NCBI GenBank assembly: GCA_903907865.1
Contig: CAIVPR010000030.1
Location: 1 to 34,110, forward strand
DNA: 34,110 bases
Reading direction: 5' to 3'
From: an uncultured Acidobacteriia bacterium
GTDB lineage: Bacteria > Acidobacteriota > Terriglobia > Bryobacterales > Bryobacteraceae
Under the pieces are notes generated by a model that saw only the letters and a program-made list of their open reading frames with translations, had not been told where the DNA came from and ran no database searches. The position numbers and the translations under genes were made by a program. Within the stretch, counting starts at the first letter, position 1; every line of letters starts with the position of its first letter. This document shows, in pieces, positions 9,049-16,748 of the stretch.

Positions 9049-9329
9049 CATTTTGGGATGCGGATCAGCTTGCGGTTCAGCGTGTTGTACAAGATGACAT
9101 GGAATCCGATTGGCTTGCCGAATGGCCGGTCACGAGCATGTTCGTCGTCCCGGACGTACGCGCTCTCCACGATCAGGCTGATCGCGCCCTTTTTCTCGGC
9201 GAGTCTCGCGGTGGTCGCTGTAGAGCAGGGCACGGTTCGGAGCGGTCGCTCAAACACCCGTTGCGTAGCTTGAACAAAACGGTTCGGAAAGCTCAAGGGA
9301 CCGCTCCATCCCTGTCGCGGCTCTGTCAC
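9048..9329 (-). pseudogene. Possible gene remnant of unknown family
   Basis: The last 50 or so codons read like real protein (KKGAISLIVESAYV, then RPFGKPIGFHVILYNTLNR), and the stop codon abuts a terminator-like hairpin. The first 45 residues, rich in Arg, Pro and Thr, look like non-coding translation. No start codon or ribosome site is convincing. I read it as the 3' end of a lost minus-strand gene; it could also be chance. Family not recognised. The rest of 8881-9490 holds no supportable gene. A TTGACA at 8885-8890 lacks a matching -10. Confidence 0.25.
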
Positions 9330-9360
9330 AGCGCTGGCGGTCTACAGCAAATATGAAACT

Positions 9361-9380
9361 GCTCTAGAGCGTACTAGTAC
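9361..9380. repeat. Two adjacent perfect 10-bp palindromes
   Basis: GCTCTAGAGC (9361-9370) and GTACTAGTAC (9371-9380) are each perfectly self-complementary and directly abut, about 110 bp before the large repeat-protein gene. The flanking DNA is less GC-rich than the window average. They may be an operator pair or a footprint of a mobile element; nothing else shows which. Confidence 0.5.
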
Positions 9381-9490
9381 GGGGATGATAAACAAAAACG
9401 CGACCATTGTGGTAGCCTTATCAAAGCAAAATTTGGAGTCCTGTCGTCGAGTGGATCGAGTGGGCCTCCCGGAGGACCGAGATACACCCG

Positions 9491-12400
9491 ATGACGCAGC
9501 CGGACGCCGAACAATTTGAAAACCCTTCCAGTCCCCCGAAGCGCGGGAAGTACATGGGGCTGCTTGCGTTTGCCTTGGTGGCAGTGTTGTGGGCCGGCTT
9601 CGGGTATGACATGGTGCGCAACGACGCTTCGAAGGTCTGCGCCACATGCCAATCGTATTTCGTCAACGAGAGCTTGATATTCTCCAACACTTCCGACGTC
9701 CGCCGAAACTTTTTCCTTACGGCTGGCAACTGTCAGGTCCAGCAAACCTCCGGAACTTTTGTTCAGGCCAGCACCATCACTTGGACGACGACGAACCAGA
9801 ATACGTTCGTCAACCAAAGGTGGAGTTGTGTCGTGGGCGGCATAACATACAGCTATACCCCCGCCACTTGCTCGTGGAACACGCCGCCTCCGGTCGAGCC
9901 GCGCTGTACGGTGAGTGCTTCGCCAACCACGATTACTGCAGGGGACCCCGTCACTCTCAGCTCTAGCTGCACCACCCCGTACAACTCAGGGGTTGGAGCC
10001 TATTACTGGCAGTATGGGCTGGGCAGCAACTGGCCAATTGACGGCCCCAGCGGCTTCTATTTGAAATCAAACCCCGACGGTGCCCAGACGGGCGTGGGGC
10101 CGTTTGCCTCTTCTACATGGCCGTATACCACTTCCGACTCCGGGGGGACGGTTTACCCGACTACTACGACTACCTACTTTCTCCAAGGGCTTCCTCTCGC
10201 GAACAACCCAATAGGGCTCTACTTCGCCAATCAATCCAAGGTGACAGTGACGGTAAACGCACTCGCCGCGCCCGTTTGCAGCTTGGCCGCTTCGCCCACC
10301 ACCATCAACCGGGGCGGATCGACCACTCTGACCGCAAGCTGCTCCCCGGCGGCCACGTCCCTCACTTGGAGCAGCAATTCCGGCTTGGCATCCTCGGCCT
10401 CCAGCGGCAGTGTGTCGCCGACCTCCGATACGACCTATACCGTCACGGGCACCAACGCGGGCGGCACCGGCGCGACTGCATCCGCCACCGTGACCGTGAA
10501 CCAGCCCCCGACCTGCACCCTGTCGGCCTCGCCCTCCACCATCAACAAGGGTTCCGCCACGACTCTGACCGCTACCTGCAGTCCGGCGGCGACGTCCTAC
10601 ACCTGGAGTAGCAACGCCGGTTTGGCGACATCGGCTTCGAGCGGCAGCGTGTCCCCAACCGCCGACGCGACATATACCGTCACCGGCACCAACGCGGTCG
10701 GCACCGGCGCGGTGGCGTCCACCACGGTAACAGTGAACCAGCCCCCGACCTGCACCCTGTCGGCCTCGCCAACCACCGTCAACCGGGGTTCAGCCACGAC
10801 TTTGACCGCAAGTTGTACTCCTGCGGCGACGTCCTACACATGGAGCAGCAATGCGGGCTTGGCGACGTCCGCGTCGAGCGGCAACGTCTCGCCGACCGCC
10901 GACGCGACCTATACCGTGACGGGCAGCAACGCGGCCGGTACGGGCGCGGTGGCGTCGACTAGTGTGACAGTGAACCAGCCCCCGACCTGCACCCTGTCCG
11001 CCTCCCCCTCCACCATCAACAAGGGTTCAGCCACGACTTTGACCGCAAGTTGCACTCCCGCGGCGACGTCCTACACATGGAGCAGCAATGCGGGCTTGGC
11101 AACGTCCGCGTCGAGCGGCAACGTCTCGCCGACCGCCGACGCGACCTATACCGTGACGGGCACCAATGCGGCGGGAACCGGCGCGTCGGCATCTGCGACG
11201 GTCACCGTGAACCTGCCCCCGACCTGCACCCTAACCCCGTCGCCCGCTGCGATCAACCCGGGCGGGTCTTCGACGCTGACCGCGAGTTGTACGCCGGCCG
11301 CGACATCTTACACGTGGACCAACACCGGTTTCGCGTCGTCGGCTTCGAGCGGCAGTGTTTCCCCTGCGTCCACGGCAACTTACTCGGTGGTCGGGCACAA
11401 TGCGGCGGGCGACAGCGCGTCGGCATCTGCGACGGTGACGGTGAACCTGGCTCCGACCTGCACCCTGACTGCATTGCCCGCGACGATCAACCTCGGCGGG
11501 TCGTCCACTCTGACCGCAAGCTGCACCCCCGCTGCGACGTCGTACACGTGGACGAACTCTGGATTTGCCACGTCGGCCTCAAGCGGCAGTGTTTCGCCGA
11601 CGTCCACCGCGACTTATTCAGTGGTCGGGCACAACGCGGCTGGCGACAGTACCTCGGCATCGGCAACGGTGACCGTGAACCAGCCCCCGACGTGTATTCT
11701 GACTCCCTCGCCTTCGACGATCAACCTCGGCGGCTCGTCCACACTGACGGCGAACTGCACACCCGCCGCGACGTCGTATACGTGGACCAACACCGGTTTC
11801 GCGGGGTCGGCCTCAAGCGGCAGTGTTTCGCCGACGTCCACCGCGACTTATTCCGTGGTCGGGCACAATGCGGCTGGTGACAGCACCTCGGCATCGACGA
11901 CGGTGACCGTGAACCAGCCCCCGACGTGCATCCTGTCCGCCTCCCCCAGCAACATCAACCGGGGCGGGTCGACAACGCTGACCGCAAGCTGCACACCGGC
12001 GGCGACGTCCTTCACTTGGAGCAGCAACGCCGGGTTGGCGACGTCTGCATCCAGCGGCAGCGTTTCCCCCACCACCGACGCGACCTACACCGTCACGGGC
12101 ACCAACGCGGCGGGCACCGGCGCGGTGGCATCCACGACGGTAACGGTGAACCAGCCCCCGTCGTGCACCTTGACGCCCTCGCCCTCCGCGATCAACTTGG
12201 GCGGGTCGTCGACGCTGACGGCAAACTGCACTCCCGCAGCCTCGTCGTTCACCTGGACCAACACCGGGTTTGCGTCGTCGGCATCCAGCGGCAGCGTTTC
12301 GCCCACCTCGACTTCAACCTACGCGGTCGTCGGGCACAACGCCGCCGGCGACAGCGCCCAGGCATCCGCGACGGTAACGGTGAACCTGCCGCCCACGTGT

Positions 12401-13180
12401 ACGCTGACTCCGTCGCCCGCCACCATCGCGCGGGGTGACTCCGCCACGTTGACCGCAGTCTGCAGTCCCGCGGCGACTTCCTACACGTGGACCAACTCCG
12501 GGTTCTCATCGAGCGCCTCGTCCGGCAGCGTGAGCCCGAACACGACCACCAACTACACGGTGCAAGGAACGAACAGCTTTGGCACGGGCGCTACCGCGAG
12601 CGCGACAGTGACCGTGACCCAGCCGGCCGTGCCCGTTTGCACTTTGGCGGCCTCGCCGACTGCGATCAACCTGGGCGACTCGTCCACGCTGACGGCAAGC
12701 TGCACTCCGGCGGCGACTTCCTATGCGTGGACGAATGCCGGGTTTGCGTCCTCGGCCACAGGCGGCAATGTTTCGCCGACCACGACTACCTCGTATTCAG
12801 TGGTGGGCCACAACGCGGCGGGCGACGGAGCTTCGGCGTCGGCCACTGTAACCGTAAATGGCATGACGGAAGTGACCACGGGCACGCAGGTGAACGCCTC
12901 GGCGTTGTCGCTGAACCGCGCGACCGGGAAGTACACGGGGACGATCACGGTTACAAATACCGGCAGTGCCGCGCTGGCGGGTCCGGTGTATCTGTTCTTC
13001 ACCACGCTGCCGACCGGAGTGACGCTGCCGAGCCTACCGACATCGGGCGGCATTCCCTATATCATCTTGCAGGGCGGCTTGGCACCGGGCGGGACCAGCA
13101 GCCCGGTCACGATCACGTTCACCGATCCGACCAACGCGCGCATCTCGTACACCACGAAGCGGTATGTGATGGCGAACTAG
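9491..13180 (+). CDS. Membrane-anchored giant protein with 11 tandem Ig-like repeats
   Basis: A 1229-residue extracytoplasmic protein. A short Pro/Glu-rich cytoplasmic head is followed by one membrane segment (about residues 21-39, MGLLAFALVAVLWAGFGY) acting as a signal anchor. A Cys-containing region follows (Cys50, 53, 81, 113, 127), then a divergent repeat from about residue 138. From residue 263 there are 11 tandem repeats of 78-80 residues. Each has two Cys about 21 apart (CTLSASPSTIN...TLTASC) and the beta-rich blocks SYTW, SASSGSVSP, TYTVTGTNAAGTG and ATVTVN. This is the layout of PKD/Ig-like surface stalk domains. A unique C-terminal domain of about 110 residues ends in ISYTTKRYVMAN. 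Role is unknown; adhesion or a surface stalk is plausible. It stands alone, followed by a stem-loop repeat. Confidence 0.92.
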   Translation: MTQPDAEQFENPSSPPKRGKYMGLLAFALVAVLWAGFGYDMVRNDASKVCATCQSYFVNESLIFSNTSDVRRNFFLTAGNCQVQQTSGTFVQASTITWTTTNQNTFVNQRWSCVVGGITYSYTPATCSWNTPPPVEPRCTVSASPTTITAGDPVTLSSSCTTPYNSGVGAYYWQYGLGSNWPIDGPSGFYLKSNPDGAQTGVGPFASSTWPYTTSDSGGTVYPTTTTTYFLQGLPLANNPIGLYFANQSKVTVTVNALAAPVCSLAASPTTINRGGSTTLTASCSPAATSLTWSSNSGLASSASSGSVSPTSDTTYTVTGTNAGGTGATASATVTVNQPPTCTLSASPSTINKGSATTLTATCSPAATSYTWSSNAGLATSASSGSVSPTADATYTVTGTNAVGTGAVASTTVTVNQPPTCTLSASPTTVNRGSATTLTASCTPAATSYTWSSNAGLATSASSGNVSPTADATYTVTGSNAAGTGAVASTSVTVNQPPTCTLSASPSTINKGSATTLTASCTPAATSYTWSSNAGLATSASSGNVSPTADATYTVTGTNAAGTGASASATVTVNLPPTCTLTPSPAAINPGGSSTLTASCTPAATSYTWTNTGFASSASSGSVSPASTATYSVVGHNAAGDSASASATVTVNLAPTCTLTALPATINLGGSSTLTASCTPAATSYTWTNSGFATSASSGSVSPTSTATYSVVGHNAAGDSTSASATVTVNQPPTCILTPSPSTINLGGSSTLTANCTPAATSYTWTNTGFAGSASSGSVSPTSTATYSVVGHNAAGDSTSASTTVTVNQPPTCILSASPSNINRGGSTTLTASCTPAATSFTWSSNAGLATSASSGSVSPTTDATYTVTGTNAAGTGAVASTTVTVNQPPSCTLTPSPSAINLGGSSTLTANCTPAASSFTWTNTGFASSASSGSVSPTSTSTYAVVGHNAAGDSAQASATVTVNLPPTCTLTPSPATIARGDSATLTAVCSPAATSYTWTNSGFSSSASSGSVSPNTTTNYTVQGTNSFGTGATASATVTVTQPAVPVCTLAASPTAINLGDSSTLTASCTPAATSYAWTNAGFASSATGGNVSPTTTTSYSVVGHNAAGDGASASATVTVNGMTEVTTGTQVNASALSLNRATGKYTGTITVTNTGSAALAGPVYLFFTTLPTGVTLPSLPTSGGIPYIILQGGLAPGGTSSPVTITFTDPTNARISYTTKRYVMAN
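10277..12871 (+). repeat. Tandem array of 11 in-frame repeats (234-240 bp)
   Basis: Repeat units begin at the first Cys codons 10277, 10514, 10751, 10988, 11225, 11459, 11693, 11927, 12164, 12398 and 12638. Most units with SSNAGLA and VTGTNAAGTG are 237 bp (79 residues). Most units with TNTGFAS and VVGHNAAGDS are 234 bp (78 residues). The order is A-A-A-A-B-B-B-A-B-mixed-B. Units 3 and 4 are nearly identical in DNA over about 190 bp, and units 6 and 7 over their last 90 bp or so, which points to recent duplication or gene conversion. Confidence 0.9.
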
Positions 13181-13256
13181 GGCACTTGCAGATGTACGGG
13201 TCTGGCGTGGTGCGGTGGAACAGCTTAGCGCGTGGACCTGAACCTGGAAACGGCGT

Positions 13257-13312
13257 CCCTAGCGGTCTCGGCTCTGCAGAATCAGCATGTTACCGAGCCA
13301 CGACCGCAAGGG
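13257..13312 (+). repeat. Dispersed stem-loop repeat
   Basis: The left arm (13257-13273) and right arm (13296-13312, AGCCACGACCGCAAGGG) pair over 17 bp with three mismatches. The loop contains AGAATCAGCATGTTAC. GAGTGTTTGTTCG follows the right arm. It lies between the repeat-protein gene and the 3' end of the murG-like gene; the rest of 13181-13393 shows no gene. Confidence 0.75.
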
Positions 13313-13393
13313 AGTGTTTGTTCGAGCCCTGCGCAACCGTTCATCCAACGGGTGAACGAGGGATCAACGCAAGCCTCCTGCAAGCAAGGCCTT

Positions 13394-14464
13394 CTAGGCT
13401 GAAGGGCTGAGGCGGGCCAAGAGTCGTTCGCAGTGGCGTACCAGTTCGGTGGCTGCGGGCTTCGCCCTATCGGAGGCCCCTTGCCCGGCCCCCGCGCTCC
13501 TCAAAGCCGCTTCGATCCGGGACGCCAACGCTGCCGTGTCCCACGGACCTTCGGGAACGGTGAGAGCTCCGGTTCGTTCGGCGTAGAACCGCGCGTTCAA
13601 GATCTGATGGTCGTCCGCAGTGCCTTGTGTGGGCACCGGAAGACAGGGTATGCCACAGGCGGACAGCTCGGCCAAAGTGCGTGCGCCCGCGGCCGCGAGC
13701 GCAAATGTGGCACCAGCGTAAACGGGCCGCATATCGTCCACGAAGCCCTCCACGCGGGCCTCCACGCCTGCCCTTGCATAGGCCCGCTCCACCGCGACGG
13801 GATCGCTGAAACCCGTCAAATGCCGCACCGTGAATCGAATGCCCCGGTGTCGCAATTCGGAGAAGAGCCGGGGTGCTTCCGCGTTCAGAATCGGGGAACC
13901 TTCCGAGCCGCCGAGCACGATGAAGTTCGGGACCGCAGGCGGCATGCGCGGCACCTGGCGCGCCGGAATTCCCGTCACTACGCTGCGGGGCCCGAAGGCC
14001 CGCCGCGTCTCTTCAAAACCCACTCCGATCAGGTCGGCGAACTTCGAGATCAGCCGGTTTGCCAAGCCGGGTTCCACATTGGATTCGTGGATCGCCACCG
14101 GCACGCCCAAGGTTCGCGCGGCGATGCAGGTGCCCAGAGATGCGTAGCCGCCGGTGCCGATCACGAGGTCCACTTTTTCGCGCCGCAGAATTCTCCGGGC
14201 CGCCAGAATTCCGGGCGGGAGACTGGCCAGTGCGCGTATGCGTCCGAACCAGCCTTGGCGAGCCCAGGGCTTTCCGGGTATCGTTTCCATCCTCACCGAT
14301 TGGGCTGGCACCAAACGGCGTTCCATGCCGCCCTCGCACCCGATGAAAAAGCCCTCCGCACCGGCCTCGCGCCGATAGGCCTCAAGGAAGTCCAAGGCGG
14401 GCAGAATATGCCCCGCGGTGCCACCGCCGGTCACGGCAATCCGGCGTCGCGACGTAGATACCAT
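13394..14464 (-). CDS. murG: MurG-like glycosyltransferase (family 28)
   Basis: A 356-residue GT-B enzyme resembling MurG, which adds GlcNAc from UDP-GlcNAc to lipid I to make lipid II at the inner face of the membrane. Landmarks are in order: N-terminal loop GGGTAGHILPA (residues 13-23), IGTGGYAS (102-109), HESNVEPGLANR (126-137), second Gly loop LGGSEGS (184-190), and the donor-sugar region GARTLAELSACGIP (260-273) with PTQGTADDHQILNA (278-291). It departs from the MurG consensus at GGTGGH (here GGTAGH), HEQN (here HESN) and GGSQGA (here GGSEGS). There is no division or cell-wall cluster around it, although murJ lies 14 kb away. It could be the only MurG or a specialised paralogue. ATG at 14464 is the natural start. 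Confidence 0.85.
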   Translation of the reverse strand: MVSTSRRRIAVTGGGTAGHILPALDFLEAYRREAGAEGFFIGCEGGMERRLVPAQSVRMETIPGKPWARQGWFGRIRALASLPPGILAARRILRREKVDLVIGTGGYASLGTCIAARTLGVPVAIHESNVEPGLANRLISKFADLIGVGFEETRRAFGPRSVVTGIPARQVPRMPPAVPNFIVLGGSEGSPILNAEAPRLFSELRHRGIRFTVRHLTGFSDPVAVERAYARAGVEARVEGFVDDMRPVYAGATFALAAAGARTLAELSACGIPCLPVPTQGTADDHQILNARFYAERTGALTVPEGPWDTAALASRIEAALRSAGAGQGASDRAKPAATELVRHCERLLARLSPSA

Positions 14465-14507
14465 CCAGTCTGTATGTTACAACGGTGCGCGCACACCAAT
14501 GTTATGA

Positions 14508-14565
14508 TCCCTTGCGGTCATGGCGCGGTAGCATGCCGATTCAGCCGAGCCGCGACCGCAAGGGA
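14508..14565 (+). repeat. Dispersed stem-loop repeat
   Basis: TCCCTTGCGGTCATGGC (14508-14524) pairs with GCCGCGACCGCAAGGGA (14549-14565) over 17 bp with two mismatches. Its loop (GGTAGCATGCCGATTC) is the reverse complement, with few changes, of the loop in the copy at 13257. The whole element is therefore palindromic and the two copies are opposite in loop orientation. Confidence 0.8.
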
Positions 14566-14581
14566 GTGTCCAAGGGCCGGT

Positions 14582-14692
14582 GGCCCACCAATCCGCAGGA
14601 AAGGCGGCTTACGCCGCGTGTGTAGGGCGGCCATTCTTGGCTGCGCCATGCTTTCAGCCTGGCATAACCGGACTCCCCGGGGCCGGGTGATC
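14582..14692 (-). repeat. Dispersed ~110-bp intergenic repeat, copy B (inverted)
   Basis: This is the reverse-complement partner of 4800-4910, with a 25-base exact block and several shorter ones in the same order. It directly follows the stem-loop at 14508-14565, so the gap 14465-14828 is made almost entirely of repeat DNA. No gene is supported there; open frames across it encode only repeat-derived peptides. Confidence 0.8.
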
Positions 14693-14716
14693 TTGCTCGG
14701 CCAGCCCTTCGGTTAT

Positions 14717-14735
14717 CGCGACCTGAAAGGTCGCG
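14717..14735. other. Short perfect hairpin
   Basis: CGCGACCT (14717-14724) pairs perfectly with AGGTCGCG (14728-14735) around a GAA loop. CAAGAATGCCCGCCCTAC follows, a variant of the CAAGAATGGCTGCCCT block in the 110-bp repeat. It is probably a third, shorter relative of that element. It lies about 95 bp beyond the 3' end of the PQQ dehydrogenase gene and could also act in transcription ending. Confidence 0.45.
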
Positions 14736-14828
14736 GCCGGCAAGAATGCCCGCCCTACAACCGGTACCCCGGTGGTCCGAAGCACTAACCTTCAACGGAG
14801 TGTTTCTTCGGAGATCCGGAAGCCCGTC

Positions 14829-16697
14829 TTAGCGGATCGACATCTTGTCCAGCGAGTCGCCCGTCGCATTGAGTTTTGCCGTGCCGGCTTTGAAGCCATT
14901 GAACTGGAGAATGTAAGCGAGAATGTTGCTGTAAACTTCGTCCGTCAGCGACGCCGGAGCGGACGGCGGCATGGTCTTCGCGTGGTCGTAGAACTTCCGA
15001 ACCGTCTGGCCGACCCACTTGCCACGGAAGTATTCGCCCGCCAGCGGCGGACCGAAGGTGCCGTTCGTCATCGTGTTGCCATGGCAGGCGGCACAATTGG
15101 AATTGAACGCGTCCTTGCCCAAGGCGGCTTGTTCGACCGTGAACTGCGGGGCAATGCCCTGAGTGCTACTAGCCGGAACGCTCGCGCTCGCTGCAGCGCC
15201 AGTCTGGCCGGAACGACCGGGGGCTGCGGCAGAGACACCGGTGCCTTCCCCAACGTACGTAAAAGCCAGAATCGCGCCGGGGTTCTGCATCTTCCCCGTA
15301 GTTCCGCCCGAGAGCGATTCGGCAAGGCCTCCGGGATCGGTGGCGACGTAAATCGTCCTTCCATCGGGGCTGACTGCGGTATCGCGGTAGCGATTTTCGC
15401 TCTGGAAGTAGCGCGAGAAATGACCGGCGGCTGCCTTGCCGTCGGCGGTCAGCGGCAGTATGTACAGGGAGCCCCGCTTCAGGGTCGTCACCAGAAGAAC
15501 TTTGTCCCAACCCGGGATCCCTTTTCCTCCCGAGGCGTAGTATTCCACGCCAGAAGTACCCACGGTCGGCCAGCAGATGAAGTCGACCCCCTTGCAGGCG
15601 GGGGCGTGGAAGTTGTACCCGGTCGGCACGGTGAACATGGTTGCGATCGGCTCCACGAAAGGCTGGGTGAAGGCCGATTCCGGCGTGCGGGGCACGGATG
15701 GATCGATCGCGAGGTCGCTGAAAGTCAGCGTCGAGCAACCCTTCGACGATTCGGCCCAGCGCGCGTATTCATACGCCTTGCCGTCCTTCTTGCCGGCCAC
15801 ATGCGGCCACCCATAGTTGGACCCGGGTGTCAGGATATTGACCTCGTCGTCGGTTTTCGGGCCCTGTTCGGAAGCGTAGAGCGTGCCGTCCGGCCCGAAG
15901 TCGATGCCTTGCATATTGCGGTGGCCGTAGGTGTAGACGTGGCTGACCACGCCGCCCAGTTTCGGGTTGTCGTCCGGGATCGAGCCGTCCAGATTCAGGC
16001 GGAGCGACTTGCCGACATATGCGGCGTACACCTTCCGGCCGATCTCGTCCTTGGTCGGCAGCCGCTGGGCCTCAATCGGCCAGCAGAAGTTGCCGAGCTG
16101 GTTGTGTCCCTCGTCGCCCAAGGTCAAGTACAGCTTCCTGTCCGGTCCAATCTTCAGCCGTCCCGCAACGTGGTCGTTGCCGACCGGCAATCCGGCGATC
16201 ACCTCGACCGGATTGGAGAGCTTGCCGGTGGCCTTGTCGTAGCTGAGCCGCACGACCTTGCCGTAGAGATACCGGTACGGGCTCTTGGCGTCGGAGAAGA
16301 AAGGGCTGGCCTCCCTGTTCCGGTCGACGTAGGTGTAGGCGGCGTAGACATAGTCGTTGCCCGTGCCCTTGAGCAGGTCGGGGTGCAGGGCCATGCCGAG
16401 CAAGCCGTCCTGGGCACCCGGTGCCGAGACTTCGTTGATCGTGATCGCAGGGCTAGGCCGCCCGGTCGCCGGATCGACGCGCGTGATGCGCTTGCCCGTC
16501 CGCTCGGTCACCCAGAGCATGTTGTCGGGTCCCCAGGTGAGTTCCCAGGGACCCGCAAGCCCGGTGGCCACGACGGTCCTGCGAAACTCCTTGGTTCCGC
16601 GGAGCACCGACTCCGGCCCGTCCTGGGCCGCCGCCAATTGCAGGAAAAGAAAAGCCAAGGGCAGCAGCGCCGCGCGGACTGAGCAGTTTCTGGACAT
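14829..16697 (-). CDS. PQQ-type sugar dehydrogenase with C-terminal cytochrome c domain
   Basis: A 622-residue periplasmic protein. A signal peptide (LLPLAFLFLQLAAAQ) precedes a six-bladed propeller of the glucose/sorbosone dehydrogenase family (PF07995). Its signatures include LAGPWELTWGPDNMLWVTER, DGLLGMALHPD, GHRNMQGIDFGPDGTLYASEQGP and GSNYGWP. A Gly/Ala/Ser linker at about 485-515 leads to a class I cytochrome c domain with Cys535-AA-Cys538-His539 and a likely axial Met576 (KTMPP). The family oxidises aldose sugars with PQQ, and the fused haem can pass electrons to the respiratory chain. PQQ synthesis genes are not in the window. It lies 51 bp downstream of the YVTN gene on the same strand, so the two are likely one transcript. 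The exact sugar is unknown. Confidence 0.9.
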   Translation of the reverse strand: MSRNCSVRAALLPLAFLFLQLAAAQDGPESVLRGTKEFRRTVVATGLAGPWELTWGPDNMLWVTERTGKRITRVDPATGRPSPAITINEVSAPGAQDGLLGMALHPDLLKGTGNDYVYAAYTYVDRNREASPFFSDAKSPYRYLYGKVVRLSYDKATGKLSNPVEVIAGLPVGNDHVAGRLKIGPDRKLYLTLGDEGHNQLGNFCWPIEAQRLPTKDEIGRKVYAAYVGKSLRLNLDGSIPDDNPKLGGVVSHVYTYGHRNMQGIDFGPDGTLYASEQGPKTDDEVNILTPGSNYGWPHVAGKKDGKAYEYARWAESSKGCSTLTFSDLAIDPSVPRTPESAFTQPFVEPIATMFTVPTGYNFHAPACKGVDFICWPTVGTSGVEYYASGGKGIPGWDKVLLVTTLKRGSLYILPLTADGKAAAGHFSRYFQSENRYRDTAVSPDGRTIYVATDPGGLAESLSGGTTGKMQNPGAILAFTYVGEGTGVSAAAPGRSGQTGAAASASVPASSTQGIAPQFTVEQAALGKDAFNSNCAACHGNTMTNGTFGPPLAGEYFRGKWVGQTVRKFYDHAKTMPPSAPASLTDEVYSNILAYILQFNGFKAGTAKLNATGDSLDKMSIR

Positions 16698-16748
16698 GGA
16701 ATTCCCGATATTATCATCCCCTGCTGCTGGCCCTGACTACTGGCCCGA

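Noticed and set aside
10597-12306. A ladder of minus-strand open frames of about 75 codons, spaced every 234 bp
   Set aside because: They are antisense shadows of the tandem Ig-like repeats; their regular spacing is that of the repeat itself.
14465-14828. Short frames giving peptides such as GCRAGILAG and QEWPPYT
   Set aside because: They arise from translation of dispersed repeats, not from a gene.
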